In this document: one piece after another, positions 1 to 10,730 of the stretch
Layout: every line of letters begins with the position of its first letter
Numbering within the stretch: the first letter of the stretch is position 1
From: Cordia subcordata
Taxonomy: Eukaryota; Streptophyta; Magnoliopsida; Boraginales; Cordiaceae
Reading direction: 5' to 3'
Length of the DNA: 64,000 nt
Assembly (NCBI GenBank): GCA_028554755.1
Contig: JAPTOF010000015.1
Location: 6,200,001-6,264,000 of the forward strand
Translations under genes and position numbers: made by a program
The notes under the pieces: model-generated
What the model was told of the DNA's origin: nothing
The model's input: the letters and a program-made list of their open reading frames with translations, nothing else
The model's database searches: none

Positions 1-996
1 TAAATGCCTAAATGAAGAAACATGTGTATAAATTGAAGTCAATTTATTACTAAACACATCTAATCCATGCTATAATCATGTTTATGTGTTTATATGTGGA
101 TGCTATGAAGTGGGTAATGCTTATATTCATGTCCATATGTATATTTGCATGCCTAGTAGTGAATATGACTTCAGTAACGCATACATGTCGATTGTTAATT
201 ACTTCTAATGGTGTAATCTGAGTATGACGATGTTTGGTAGTCGAATAGGTCCCTTTATTTTCAAACACCTTAGCTTAGAACATGTATGAATGTGTCAATA
301 GGTTAAATCCCGCTATTGTGACCTTAGAATGACGAAGCATAATTTAGGGCTAGCCTAGGCCAAGTGTCCTTTGGCATTAAATCCAGCAAATAGGTTTCAG
401 GATAGGATTAGTCGACTTTAGCGACACTAGGTCTTGGCTTTAAATCCAGCCATTGATTTAGGTACTAGGGAAGGTTCATTTTAAGTCACCTAGGAAGCTA
501 GTTAGTCACTCTTAAGGCCCTCGGTCATAAAGATTGCGCCGTAGCTTTAGGAGGCGTCGCCTAGGGACGGACCTGTACCGAGTCCTAGGGGGAAATTAAG
601 ACACTAATTTAGCAACCTAGTTAAGAGCAATCACTAAAGTAAGCCATCATTCTTTAATCCCATAGCAATTGAGTATAGAATCACCTATTCATAAGTTGAA
701 GTCACCCTAACCTCTTTCCATTTGTTAGCTCCTCTAGATTAGCTTGTCCCCTACTTTTTCCAATTCCATAGTTTAGTTTAATTCGTTTTAGTTAGAGCTC
801 CCTACAATTCAAAATTCCAAAATCCCAAAAATATATAGTTTAGATTTCTTATATTAGTCATATTCTAGAACACACACGTAGAATCCATCTCACAACGTAG
901 CTTCCCTGTGGTTCGACACCCATTCTCGCACACGCTACACTGCATTGATCCATGCGCTTGTGGGTCTTTAGAGCTTGTACTCAAAGACGTACACCA
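1..996 (+). repeat. Partial 5' LTR of Ath-1
   Basis: This is the R/U5-side half of the LTR. It matches 9223-10218 closely, including the repeated phrase 'ggctttaaatccagc' and the CACACGTAGAATCC stretch near the end. The expected terminal CATCA reads CACCA. The primer site follows six bases later. Confidence 0.9.
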
Positions 997-1002
997 AGTT
1001 CT

Positions 1003-1020
1003 TAGCGCCGTTGCCGGGGA
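1003..1020 (+). other. Primer-binding site of Ath-1 (tRNA-Asp type, one mismatch)
   Basis: TAGCGCCGTTGCCGGGGA differs from the complement of the tRNA-Asp 3' end at one base (TGG became TAG), a G-to-A change. The Ath-4 copy at 35977 is perfect. Confidence 0.85.
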
Positions 1021-1278
1021 GGCATAGTGATTTGCATCTTTTTGCTTGTGTCTTTTGGTAGTTGTTTTATTTGTTTTTCTTGCTTTTCTTTTATAGTTTG
1101 TTTAGTTTTTGCTTATCTTGTTTATTGTTCATATTATCTTGCTTTAGTTTTTGTTTATCTATTTCAACTTTTTTCTTTATTTTTAGTAGACTTTCTAGGA
1201 ATGTGGTTTATTTGCTATAGTTTTAGTAGTATTGAAGTTTTCGGGGCTTGAAGTGGCTAGAGTTAGGATAGTTTGTGC

Positions 1279-2760
1279 ATGCTTGGTAGGAGATCCCTTA
1301 GAAATCCCCTAGTTCCTCTTAATCCAGAACCTGATAGAATTGCTAGACATTTTAGGAATTTAAGAGATCTTCTTGAGGAGATGGCCGATCCCAATCATCC
1401 TCCTAATCCTCCCAATCCCCCAAAGAATCCTATTCCACCTCATGATCACCTTAGGCATCAAGCCCAAGATCATTTTAGATCAGAACCCCGTAGAACAGAT
1501 CCACCCGTAGATGAGGAACCCGCTCTTAGGCAATTCTTTCTTCCCGAAGCCTTTGAGCCTAATTTGGCTATTCAAATTCCGGGTTTGGGGGAGACGAACT
1601 TCGAGATTAAGCCTAATATGTTGGCCATGCTTCCTTTCTTCTACGGGAGAAGCAATGAGAGTCCTCTAGATCGTATCACTGATTTTTTGGAGATGAGTTC
1701 CACTCTCCATGTCCCTAATGTCTCCCAAGAGGTCATACGTCTAAGATTGTTTCCTTTCTCTCTTAATGACAAGGCTAGGACTTGGTTGCATTCCTTACCT
1801 AATGGTTGCATTACTACATAGGCTGAGCTTCAATCTAAGTTCTTTCAAAAATTTTATCCCATGGCCAAGACGGCCGACCTTAGGACCGCCATTATGACTT
1901 TCTCCTAACATGATCTAGAATCCTTTCATGAGGCTTGGGAGAGGTTCAAAGATCTTCTTAGATAATGCCCACACCACGGGTATGGCAATCACGACCTATT
2001 ACAATATTTCTTTCGAGGATTAAATGAACAAAATATGATGATGGTCAATGCCGCCTTCGGTGGTGGCTTCTATCTTTTGAGACTGACCGAGGCATAGGAG
2101 AAAATTGAAATGATGGCTGAAAATTCTTTTCAAAATTTTTCCATGGAAAGGTCTAGTTGAGGAGGCAACAAGAGAAGTGTTAGTGAGGTTGGAGTTTCTT
2201 TAGATTTACCTGCTAAGGTTAAGGCTTTGACGAATAAACTAGATCAATTCATTTCTTTGTCCATTTCATCCCAAGGTCATAGGAATAGTTCTATAGTTCT
2301 TCCTCCGCCCCTTTAGTTGTCAAAGTTTATGTATTGTGTTCCGAGTCATCTCATGAGACCACAGCTTGCCCTCTAGCATCTCAATTTCCTGAATTCATGA
2401 AAAAGCAAGTATGAGCTACTCAAGGTTATTCTCATGAGTACAACCCATACTCGAACACATATAATCCGGGTTAGAGAGACAACCCAAAATTTTCTTGGAG
2501 ATAAGGTCAGCATGAGTCTAGTTCACATCCTCAGGTTCCACCTGAACAGCAATGCTGTCCTTAGTATCCCCCAGGTTTCTATCATCTTAATTCGCCCCGT
2601 CTCACTAGTGCTCCTCAACTCAGGCTTTGCCTATTCCCTCTAGTAGCCAATCTCCTAGTAATGACATGATGAAGATAATGCAGTTCATTCAGAACCAACA
2701 ACAGGAATTGGCAGAAAATAGGCAGCAAATGGTTAGGTTTAAGGCACAGTTAGGATAGAT
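1279..2760 (+). pseudogene. gag: gag, degenerate (Ath-1)
   Basis: This encodes the capsid/nucleocapsid part of the polyprotein. The ATG at 1279 opens MLGRRSLRNPLVP. A proline/asparagine-rich stretch (about 1380-1450) follows, then the capsid domain (about 1600-2040, with ARTWLHSLPNG and SFHEAWERF). The frame is broken by stops at 1819, 1906, 1963, 2095 and 2158 and by a one-base loss near 2290. After that, stops at 2412 and 2472 lie in the shifted frame. The zinc knuckle near 2330-2375 has lost its first cysteine (Tyr in CX2CX4HX4C). Compared with the other copies, most stops are TGG-to-TAG or CAA-to-TAA changes. Confidence 0.88.
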
Positions 2761-3905
2761 TACTAGTCAATTGAGCGCTAGAGACCCCAGGAAATTGTCT
2801 TCTCAGCTGGAGGTGAACCCTAGAGTCTAGTCCTATTCCTCCATCAATACCACTTATCCCCCTCAGGCCTAGGCTAAGGCCGTCACCACTCTTAGGAGTG
2901 GTCGGGTAGTGGATAATAGGGTAGGAGTTGACTTTGCAGTGCCTGCATCTAATGGTCCTTCCGAGTCTAGAGCACCACTTTGTAGCCCTGTTGAGGGAAA
3001 TTCTAGAGAGGGTCCTGTTGAGAGAGGGTCCTGTTGAGAGAGATAAGCCCATTAAAGACCATGGAGAGAGTAGTACTTCCAGCCCACATCGGGAGGAAAA
3101 AGAGCCTATTGATGATTCCCATGTGTCTATAGGTGTTGAGCCTAGAGTTCCCTTTCCATCTGCCTTAGAGAGGCCTATACCTAGTAAGGATTCTAGGTTC
3201 TTCAAGGTTTTAGAGCATCTTAAGGACCTTAAGGTCAATCTTCCTTTGATAGATGCAATCCTTTCCATCCCATCCTATTATAAATTCTTTAAGGATCTTT
3301 GTACAAGGAAGCGTAGGTCATCGTACATTCCTAAGAAGGTGAGGCTTATGGAGAAAGTGAGTAGTATTTGTACTTCGGGCCTTCCAGCCAAAATGAGTGA
3401 CCACGGAGCTTTCACCATTCCTTGTAGGATCTGAGAGACCCAAATTGATCACGCCTTGTTAGATTTAGGATCTAGTGTGAATCTTATTCCCTACTCTATC
3501 TATCAACAGTTAGGTTTAGGTGAATTATCCCCTACACATGTTACTCTTCAGCTAGCTGATAGGTCTCAGCGTTTACCTAGGGGTGTGATAGAAGACGTTA
3601 TGGTCCAGGTAGGTGAGTTTGTGTACCCTGTTGACTTCATAGTGTTAGATATTGATTCAGGACATGACTCTAGACATTCTACACCTGTTCTTCTAGGTCG
3701 CCCCTTTCTTGCCACTGTAGATACCATCATTCAATGTAGGTCGGGGTTATTAGAGATAAAATTTGGGAATTTGAGATCCACTATGAAGGTTGCCGAGGCA
3801 GTGAATAGAGCTAGTATAGGAGGAGAGGATAGAGAGGAGTGCTTTAGGGTGGATGTGATTGATTCTTGTGTTGAGGATTTTATAGAGAAGACTATGACCG
3901 ATTGA
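2761..3905 (+). pseudogene. gag C-terminal linker and aspartic protease (Ath-1)
   Basis: A linker (about 2930-3280) carries charged and serine-rich sequence with a short tandem duplication of 'gagagggtcctgttga' near 3005-3040. It is followed by KDLCTRKRRSS and the conserved PPKMSD/FTIPCRI-type stretch that precedes the protease in Athila elements. The protease motif LLDLGSSVNLIPYS begins near 3458, and LLGRPFLAT lies near 3690. Stops occur at 3432 (CGA-type to TGA) and 3903. The protease itself is open from 3456 to 3905. Confidence 0.85.
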
Positions 3906-3911
3906 GAAGAA

Positions 3912-5789
3912 TTGAGGAAATTTGAGGAATTGATGTCTAGTTTTGATTTGGAGACCTTAGAGCGGAAATGTGTAGCTTCTACTTCCATGATTGAGAGCCA
4001 TTTGACTAATAAGTCACTTGAGGTTAATCCTTCTAGTCTTATTTCTAGTGATGTCCCCGTTGATGATGTTGAGGTTAAGTCCCCTTTGGTTGAGCTTAGC
4101 CCTTCTTTAGAGCTCAAACCCCTTCCTGATCATTTGAAGTATGCATTCCTAGGCCCTAGTGAGACCCTTTCGGTTATCATAGCTTCCAATCTTTCTAGTG
4201 AGCAAGAGGAGTGTCTCTTAGAGGTCCTTAGGAAGCATAGGAAGGCTATAGGGTGGAAAATTGATGATTTGAGAGGTATAGACCTTTCGGTTTGCATGCA
4301 TTGTATTCACTTCGAGGATGGAGCCATTCCTTCTTGGGAGATGCAAAGGAGGCTAAACCCATACGTGAGCGAAGTAGTTAGGAAAGAGATCATTAAGCTT
4401 TTAGATGCAGGCATTATTTACCTGATCTCCGATAGTGAGTGGGTTAGCCCAGTCCAAGTTATCCCTAAGAAGTCCGGGATCACGGTTGTTGAGAGTGAGA
4501 GAGGAGAGCTTATCCCTACACGTACTCCCACGGGATGGAGAGTTTGTATTAATTATAGGAAGCTCAACTCCAAAACTAGGAAGGATCATTTCCTTTTGCC
4601 TTTTCTAGACCAGATCTTAGATAAAGTAGCTGGGCATAGCTGCTATTGTTTTCTCGATGGCTATTCGGCTTATAATCAGATCCCCGTGTTTCCTGAGGAC
4701 CAGGAGAAGACCACCTTTACTTGTCCCTATGGCACTTTTGCCTATAGGAGAATGCTCTTCGATTTTTGTAATGCCCTAGCAACTTTTCAGAGATGTATGA
4801 TGGCCATTTTTAGTGACATGATTGAGAGGCATTTAGAGATTTTCATGGATGATTTCTCAGTCTTTGGAGATTGCTTTGATGAGTGCTTGAGTCATCTCTC
4901 TTTAGTCTTAGACCGATGTGTGAAGAAGAATCTAGTGTTGAGTTGGGAGAAATCCCACTTCATGGTGCAACGAGGGATAGTGTTGGGTCATGTTGTCTTA
5001 GCTAGTGGAATTCAAGTTGACCCGGCTAAGGTAGAATTGATTGAAAAGTTACCTATCCCTAAGTGTGTCAAGGATGTTAGATCTTTTCTAGGGCATACAG
5101 GATTTTACTGTAGGTTCATTGAGGATTTTAGTCATATTGCACATCCCTTGTCTAGGCTCCTAGCACAAGATGTCCCTTTTAACTTTGATGATGAATGTGT
5201 TAGAGCTTTCAATAGGCTTAAATCCTTATTGTCCACATCCCCAATTATCCAGCCACCTAACTACAGTCTCTTATTTGAGGTTATGTGTGATGCATCTGAT
5301 TATTCGGTAGGAGTTGTTTTAGGTCAAAAGAAGGATAAGTTACCCCATGTTGTGTACTATGCTAGCAAGACTCTTGATGAAGCCCAAAAGAACTATACCA
5401 CTACGAAAAAAGAGCTTCTAGCAATAGTCTTCTCCCTTGACAAGTTTAGGTCATACATCCTAGGATCTAAGGTGATTGTCTATACCGATCATACGGCATT
5501 GAAGTATTTGTTATCTAAGAAAGAGTCTAAACCCCACTTGATTAGGTGGCTGCTTCTCCTTCAAGAGTTTGACATTGAAATTTGGGACAAGAAGGGTAGA
5601 GAAAATTTAGTTGCGGATCATCTTTCCCATCTTGTTAGTGAGTCTTCTAGTGATCCCTCCCCCTTTCATGATTCATTTCCCGATAAGCAATTGTTTTCCA
5701 TTACTCATCACACACATTGGTTTGCTCATATAGTTAACTATCTTGCCAATGGGCGATTTCCCATATTGGGAGAAGAGAGAAAAAGATAG
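3912..5789 (+). pseudogene. Reverse transcriptase and RNase H (Ath-1)
   Basis: This 625-codon stretch is open. RT contains [12 protein letters not shown] (about residue 210), the fingers/palm segment [14 protein letters not shown], and the catalytic box FMDDFSVFG near 4850. Leading up to RT is the Athila-type [12 protein letters not shown] motif. RNase H follows, with [25 protein letters not shown] and [13 protein letters not shown], ending at VADHLSHL. The RT and RNase H catalytic acids are present. The frame ends at 5789 through an indel near 5758 (compare CGTTTTCCTTCC in Ath-4), which separates it from integrase. Confidence 0.92.
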
Positions 5790-6990
5790 GTTCCTAATAC
5801 AAGCATTTCTTTTGGGAGGATCCCTATCTTTTTGAAGTGTGTGCAGATCAAATGATTCGCCGGTGTGTGTCGGAGGACGAGTTTGAGAATGTTTTGAGCA
5901 TGTGTCATGATGAGAGGTGTGGGGGTCATTTCAGTGGGAAAAAGACCGCCGCGAAGGTCTTGCAATGTGGATTATTTTGGCCCACTCTCTTTAGGGATGC
6001 CCAAGAGTATTGTAAGAAGTGTTTTAGATGTAAAAAATCTGGGTCCATCTCTAGGAGAAACATAATGCCCTTATCCCCTATTATTCCTTATGAGTTGTTT
6101 GATGTTTGGGGTATAGATTTCATGGGTCCATTTCCACCTTCCTTTGGGTATCAATACATTTTAGTGGCCATTAATTATGTGTCCAAATGGGTTGAAGCAA
6201 TTCCCACACGTACTAGTGACCATAGGTTAGTGGTTAAGTTCATTAAGGAGAACATTTTCTTTAGATTTGGAGTCCCTAGGGTCTTGATTAGTAATGGGGG
6301 TTTGCATTTTTGCTATAAGACTTTAGAGGCCTTGTTAAGGAGATATTGGGTCACCCATAAGGTAGCCACTCTTATCACCCGCAAACTAGTGGACAAGTAG
6401 AGGTGTCCAATAGGGAGATCACGCACATTTTAGAGAAAATGGTTAGGCCCGATAGGAGAGATTGGTTTATTAGGTTAAATGATGCTTTGTGGGCCTACCG
6501 TACCGCCTTTAAGACTTCCATTGGTATGTCTCCGTATAGATTAGTTTATGGTAAAGCTTGTCACTTTCCAATAGAACTAGAGCTTAGAGCTTGTTGGGCA
6601 ATCAAAGCCCTAAATTTTGACTTGGCAAGAGCGGGTGAGAAAAGGAAGCTAGACCTAGCGGAATTGGAAGAGCTTAGATTCGAGGCATATGAGAATGCTA
6701 AACTTTATAAGGATAGGATTAAGAGAATTCATGATAAACACATTATTAAGAAATCATTCTCTCATTCCGATAAAGTTTGGTTGTTTAACTCATGATTGAA
6801 ACTCTTTCCAGGTAAGCTTAAGACAAGATGGGATGGTCCATATATGGTGATGGTTGCCTATCCTTCCAGAGCAGTCAAGATTAAAAACTTGAAGGATGGC
6901 CGAGATTTGACGGTGAATGGGTAACGCCTAAAGCACGCATATGATCCGAGCATGGCTCGTGTGGAGGTTTTAATGCTTCAGGATCCCATC
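5790..6990 (+). pseudogene. Integrase (Ath-1), catalytic Asp replaced
   Basis: The zinc-binding region has CHDERCGGHF and CKKCFRCKKSG (5905-6050). The core begins with [10 protein letters not shown] (about 6105). The second catalytic acid is lost: the conserved SDxG reads SNGG near 6292. A small indel near 6370 (compare PYHPQTSGQ in Ath-4) and stops at 6398, 6793 and 6922 split the frame. The C-terminal part with DGPYxxxxAYPS and REL/DLTVNG follows, without a recognisable chromodomain. It cannot be functional as read. Confidence 0.88.
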
Positions 6991-8368
6991 TATGGAAGTT
7001 TTGCCAGCTGACAGCATGGTGGTTAGCGCTACTAGAAGGCAACCTAGGTTCAATTTTGTAGTTTTTCATTTGTTTCACTTTCTTTTCTTTTTATTTTCTT
7101 TTATTTATCTTTCTTGCACCCAAACCAAAGTGTTGAATCCCGATCCTTTGTCCCATAAGATACACCATTACTCATTATTGCTCATGCCAATACAAGCATG
7201 CATAGGCAATGCCACTAATCTTGTTTTCTTTGTGAGTGTTTATGAATTGTGAGTCATAGGATTAGTAGTATGGTGATTTATCATTGGCATGAAAAGCTTT
7301 GAAGAAAATGCAAAGTTGTATCTATCCTTTCTCCATTTGTTCCCCATGTTTATACCCTATCCCCACCACCCTCACTTGTTTTGTAACGTCAATTTGCTTG
7401 TTTTTGTGTTTTGATCTATTTGCTTGAGGACAAGCAAGGTTTAAGTTTGGGGTTGTGGGAGTTTGGTTTTCTTGTTATATATCTTGCTTAGGGTAGATTG
7501 CATTATGTGCTTAAAAATGATGAAAATTTTTCAATTTTGATGCATGTAGAGTCATTTATTTCTTTGTTGATCATTGTGTTGGCTTTTGTGATTGACTCTA
7601 TTGATTTATGAAGATGAGATGCATTGTGGGGAAATGAATAGAGTGGTTTGAAAACTAAGTCTTGGAGGGGATACCCTTCAAAGTTGTAGGGAGTGAGAAC
7701 CGTGAAAGAATAACCCTTGTAGCCACCCCATAGCTTGGTAGGAAAGAGTTTTGGAAAAGGGTTGTTGATGTTAGTGCCCCTTCCTTGATTGGTTCTTTTT
7801 GATGTGCCTAAGCCTTTCTTTTTCTTTCTTTTTATGAATACAATACAAAGCAAAAATTGAAAAAGGCAAAAAGGTGCAAAAATATAAAAAAAATGAAGTG
7901 AAAAAGAGAAAAAGCCAAAGGCACCAAAAAGTTAGTGAATAAGTGCATAAGTAATACAATCTCAACTTAGCACAAGTTATCATCTTTGTAGATACGTGAA
8001 TAAGGCTTTTTATAAGCCATTGTGTTTGTATATTCTCTCTTCTTGTCTTTGAGGCTTGGTGCATGTTGGGGAGGCCGTGTTAGTTGAGGGAGTACGAAAT
8101 ATCAACATCTCGAGTGCGTGAGTTAGAATCCTAGGCTTGTAATGGATTGGCAACTCGGGAAATTCCCACGAGAAACGAGACCCCTTATGAGTAGAGGGAA
8201 GATCCAAAGAGGCTTAGGGATCTCTTCACAATAGAAATGCCCCCTTCATGCTTCTTAGACTAACTTTGATAGAGAATCAATCCTTTAGGCAATCCATTGC
8301 ATCGGCTTTAGAGATAAATTTAAGATTGGGCTTGCTTGAGGACAAGCAAGGAGAAGGTTTAGGGGTGT
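6991..8368 (+). other. 3' UTR of Ath-1 with two hairpin/purine modules and the PPT
   Basis: No sense ORF is supported. Two similar modules stand out. An internal one has a TGCTTG-AGGA-CAAGCA hairpin at 7421-7436, followed by AAGGTTTAAGTTTGGGG. The terminal one has a perfect CTTGCTTG-AGGA-CAAGCAAG hairpin at 8331-8350, followed by AAGGAGAAGGTTTAGGGG at 8349-8366. The second is the polypurine tract next to the LTR. An antisense frame (7853 down to 7503, 116 codons) is open; see findings. Confidence 0.8.
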
Positions 8369-10218
8369 TGATGCGTTGTGGTTTTTTGTGTGTCTGCATT
8401 GTAATTTACCTATGTTTAAGAAGTATTAAGTGCTCAAAAAGATGCATTAGTGTAGTACTTTTGATAAGAATGGGCTTAAGCATAAACAAATGTACATATT
8501 GTGTTTAAGAGACAAATTGCTACACTAATTACTTGTTTTCAATGATTTAGGTGAACTTTGGGTTAAGATCGAGATTGGGCGATGATAGGTGATAAAGATG
8601 GGAGATGTACGAGTCAAAAGGAGAAGATTAGAGGCCGAAAAGACAAAGAATGAAGGAAAGAAGTTAGCCGGACAACCAAGAAGAAAAAGCTGGTCGACCG
8701 GCTAGGTAGACTGGCCACTCTAGAGAGGTGCCAAAAATAGTCGAATGACTATCTCTCCAAAAAGCCTGTCGAGCTAAGAGAAGAAGCCGGTCGACCGGCC
8801 AGGTTCACCGGTAGAGCATAAAGAGCTGATATAAAAGCCTGATTTTCAAACTTAAAGTAGAGAGCTTTTTGACAATTTTTTGGGAGAGGATCTTTACATG
8901 CCCATCACACACACATACACTTAACCCTTGTCTCTCTCACACATTTCATCACATTGGAGCAAGAGAATTTAGAGGGTTTCAACATTTGGATTCAAGTTGC
9001 TCAAGAGCTTTGTACAAGATTAGCTAGGATGAAAGGGAAGCTTCATAAACTTTCTTTCATTCTGTCTCTTATTATGATTGAGTAGACTTGTATACGGTGA
9101 TTTATCTTATGTAATGGGTTAGCTATATACTCTTATGATATGGGATTAAATGGCTGAATTTATATACATGTTTGATTTTCTTTTTCAAATGGTTATTTTC
9201 TCATTCATGTCTAAGTGTTTGATTAAATGCCTAAATGAGAAGCATGTGTATAAATTGAAGTCTATTTATTACTAAACACATCTAATCCATGCTATAATCA
9301 TGTCTATATGTTTATATGTGGATGCTATGAAGTGGGTAATGCTTATATTCATGTCTATATGTATATTTGCATGCCTAGTAGTGAATATGACTTCAATAAC
9401 GCATACATCTCGATTGTTAATTGTTTCTAATGGTGTAATCCGAGCATGACGATATTTGGTAGTCGAATAGGTCCCTTTATTCGCGAACACCTTGGCTTAG
9501 AACATGTATGAATGAGTGAATAGGTTAAATCCCGCTATTGTGACCTTAGAATGACGAAGCATAATTTAGGGTTAGCCTAGGCCGAGTCTCCTTTGGCTTT
9601 AAATCCAGCCAATAGGTTTCAAGATAGGATTAGTCAACTTTAATGACACTAGGTCTTGGCTTTAAATCCAGCCAATGATTTAGGTACTAGGGAAGGTTCA
9701 TTCTAAGTCACTTGGGAAGCTAGTTAGTCACTCTTAAGGCCCTAGGTCATAAGGACCACGCCGTAGCTCTAGGAGACGCTGCGTCGGGATGGACCCGCAC
9801 CGAGTCCTTGGGGGAAATTAAGACACTAATTTAGAAGCCTAGTTAAGAGTAATCACTAAAGTAAGCCATCATTCTTTAATCCCATAGCAATTGAGTATAG
9901 AATCACCTATTCATAAGTTGAAGTCACCTTAACCCCTTTCTAGTTGTTAGCTCCTCTAGATTAGCTTGTCCCCTACTTTTTCCAATTCCATAGTTTAGTT
10001 TAATTCATTTTAGTTAGAGCTCCCTACCATTCAAAAATCCAAAATCCCAAAAATAGATAGTTTAGATTTCTTATTTTAGGCACATTTTAGAACACACACG
10101 TAGAATCCATCTCACAACATAGCCTTCCTATGGTTCGACACCCGTTCTCACACAAACTACACTGCTTTGATCCGTGCACTTACGGGTCTTTAGAGCTTGC
10201 ACTCAAAGACGTACATCA
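8369..10218 (+). repeat. 3' LTR of Ath-1 (1850 bp)
   Basis: The repeat starts TGATGCGTTG directly after the polypurine tract and ends GTACATCA, giving 5-base inverted ends (TGATG/CATCA). The following GAACT (10219-10223) would be the right target duplication; its partner is off the window. The U3 part holds a CCGG-palindrome array and TATA box. The U5-side half matches 1-996. Confidence 0.95.
8686..8837 (+). promoter_or_regulatory. U3 core promoter: CCGG-palindrome array, CArG-like box and TATA box
   Basis: GGTCGACCGG occurs in the copies near 8690 and 8790, with the longer palindrome GCCGGTCGACCGGC at the second. Between them lies CCAAAAATAG at 8731-8740 (CC-A/T7-G, a CArG-like sequence). 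TATAAAAG at 8830-8837 follows. Position in U3 and conservation in other LTR subfamilies suggest a promoter; factor binding is inferred. Confidence 0.6.
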
Positions 10219-10730
10219 GAACTCTTTAAATATCTCAAAGGATTCAGACTTGCATCACATCAGATATACGTATCCATACCTAGAGTAAACATCAGTAAAA
10301 GTAATGAAATACTTATAACCTCCTCGTGTTGGTTTGCTCATAGGACCACACACATCAGTGTGAGCTAATTCCAATACTTCTTTGGCCCTTTCTCCTTTAG
10401 AAGAAAATGACTGTTTAGTCATCTTCCCTTTGAGACAAGATTCACACGGAGGTAGATCTTCGAGATCTAATGAGTTAAGATGCCCATCCTCGACTAATCT
10501 TCGAATTCGTTTACACTAATATGTCCTAAGCGTAGGTGCCAAAGATAAGTATCGTTGGTCAAAGAAACCTTTCTTTTTCGGGAATTAGTTTGTTCTATAT
10601 TATGCAGTGAGTTTGTGATAGGTTTTATATAGAACAAGTTATCATGCATGCTACCGAAAAAAATAATAATTCCATCTCTACTGACATCAACACCAGAATG
10701 GAAACTAATGCAAAAACCATCTAATATTAA
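10219..10730 (-). pseudogene. GAG-pre-integrase and integrase start (C1)
   Basis: Minus-strand reading gives WHLRLGH, then CESCLKGKMTKQSF (zinc region) and the first catalytic acid in HTDVCGPM, followed by GGYKYFITFTDVYSRYG. These are typical of plant Ty1/copia integrases. Frameshifts and a stop (after YLM) interrupt it. It is truncated by the Ath-1 LTR at 10218/10219, so the second Asp and the Glu are absent here. Confidence 0.85.

Larger units (their letters stand above)
1..10218 (+). mobile_element. Ath-1: Athila-type Ty3/gypsy element, left end outside the window
   Basis: The element consists of a partial 5' LTR (1-996), an internal region (997-8368) and a full 3' LTR (8369-10218). Positions 1-996 align with the last 996 bases of the 3' LTR, so about 850 bases of the 5' LTR lie off the left edge. 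The internal region has a tRNA-Asp-type primer site, gag, protease, RT, RNase H and integrase, then a 1.4 kb 3' UTR. No envelope-like ORF follows integrase, unlike classical Athila. The 3' LTR ends inside copia C1, so Ath-1 is the younger insertion. Many stops make it defective. Confidence 0.93.

Noticed and set aside
50..268. Minus-strand 72-codon frame in the LTR
   Set aside because: It lies inside the LTR, recurs at 9272-9490 simply because the LTR is repeated, and has no recognisable domain.
1003..1020. Possible tRNA gene at the tRNA-like sequence
   Set aside because: Only 18 bases match, in the antisense sense expected of a primer-binding site; no cloverleaf surrounds it. The same holds at 30259, 35977 and 13403.
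2750..3268. Minus-strand 172-codon frame opposite the gag-protease linker
   Set aside because: It is the shadow of the plus-strand coding sequence, with low-complexity Ser/Leu content; similar shadows occur opposite Ath-3 and Ath-4.
8248..8508. Frame MLLRLTLI... running from the 3' UTR across the polypurine tract into the LTR
   Set aside because: It recurs in Ath-3 and Ath-5 because this cis-acting region is conserved; it crosses the LTR border and lacks protein features.
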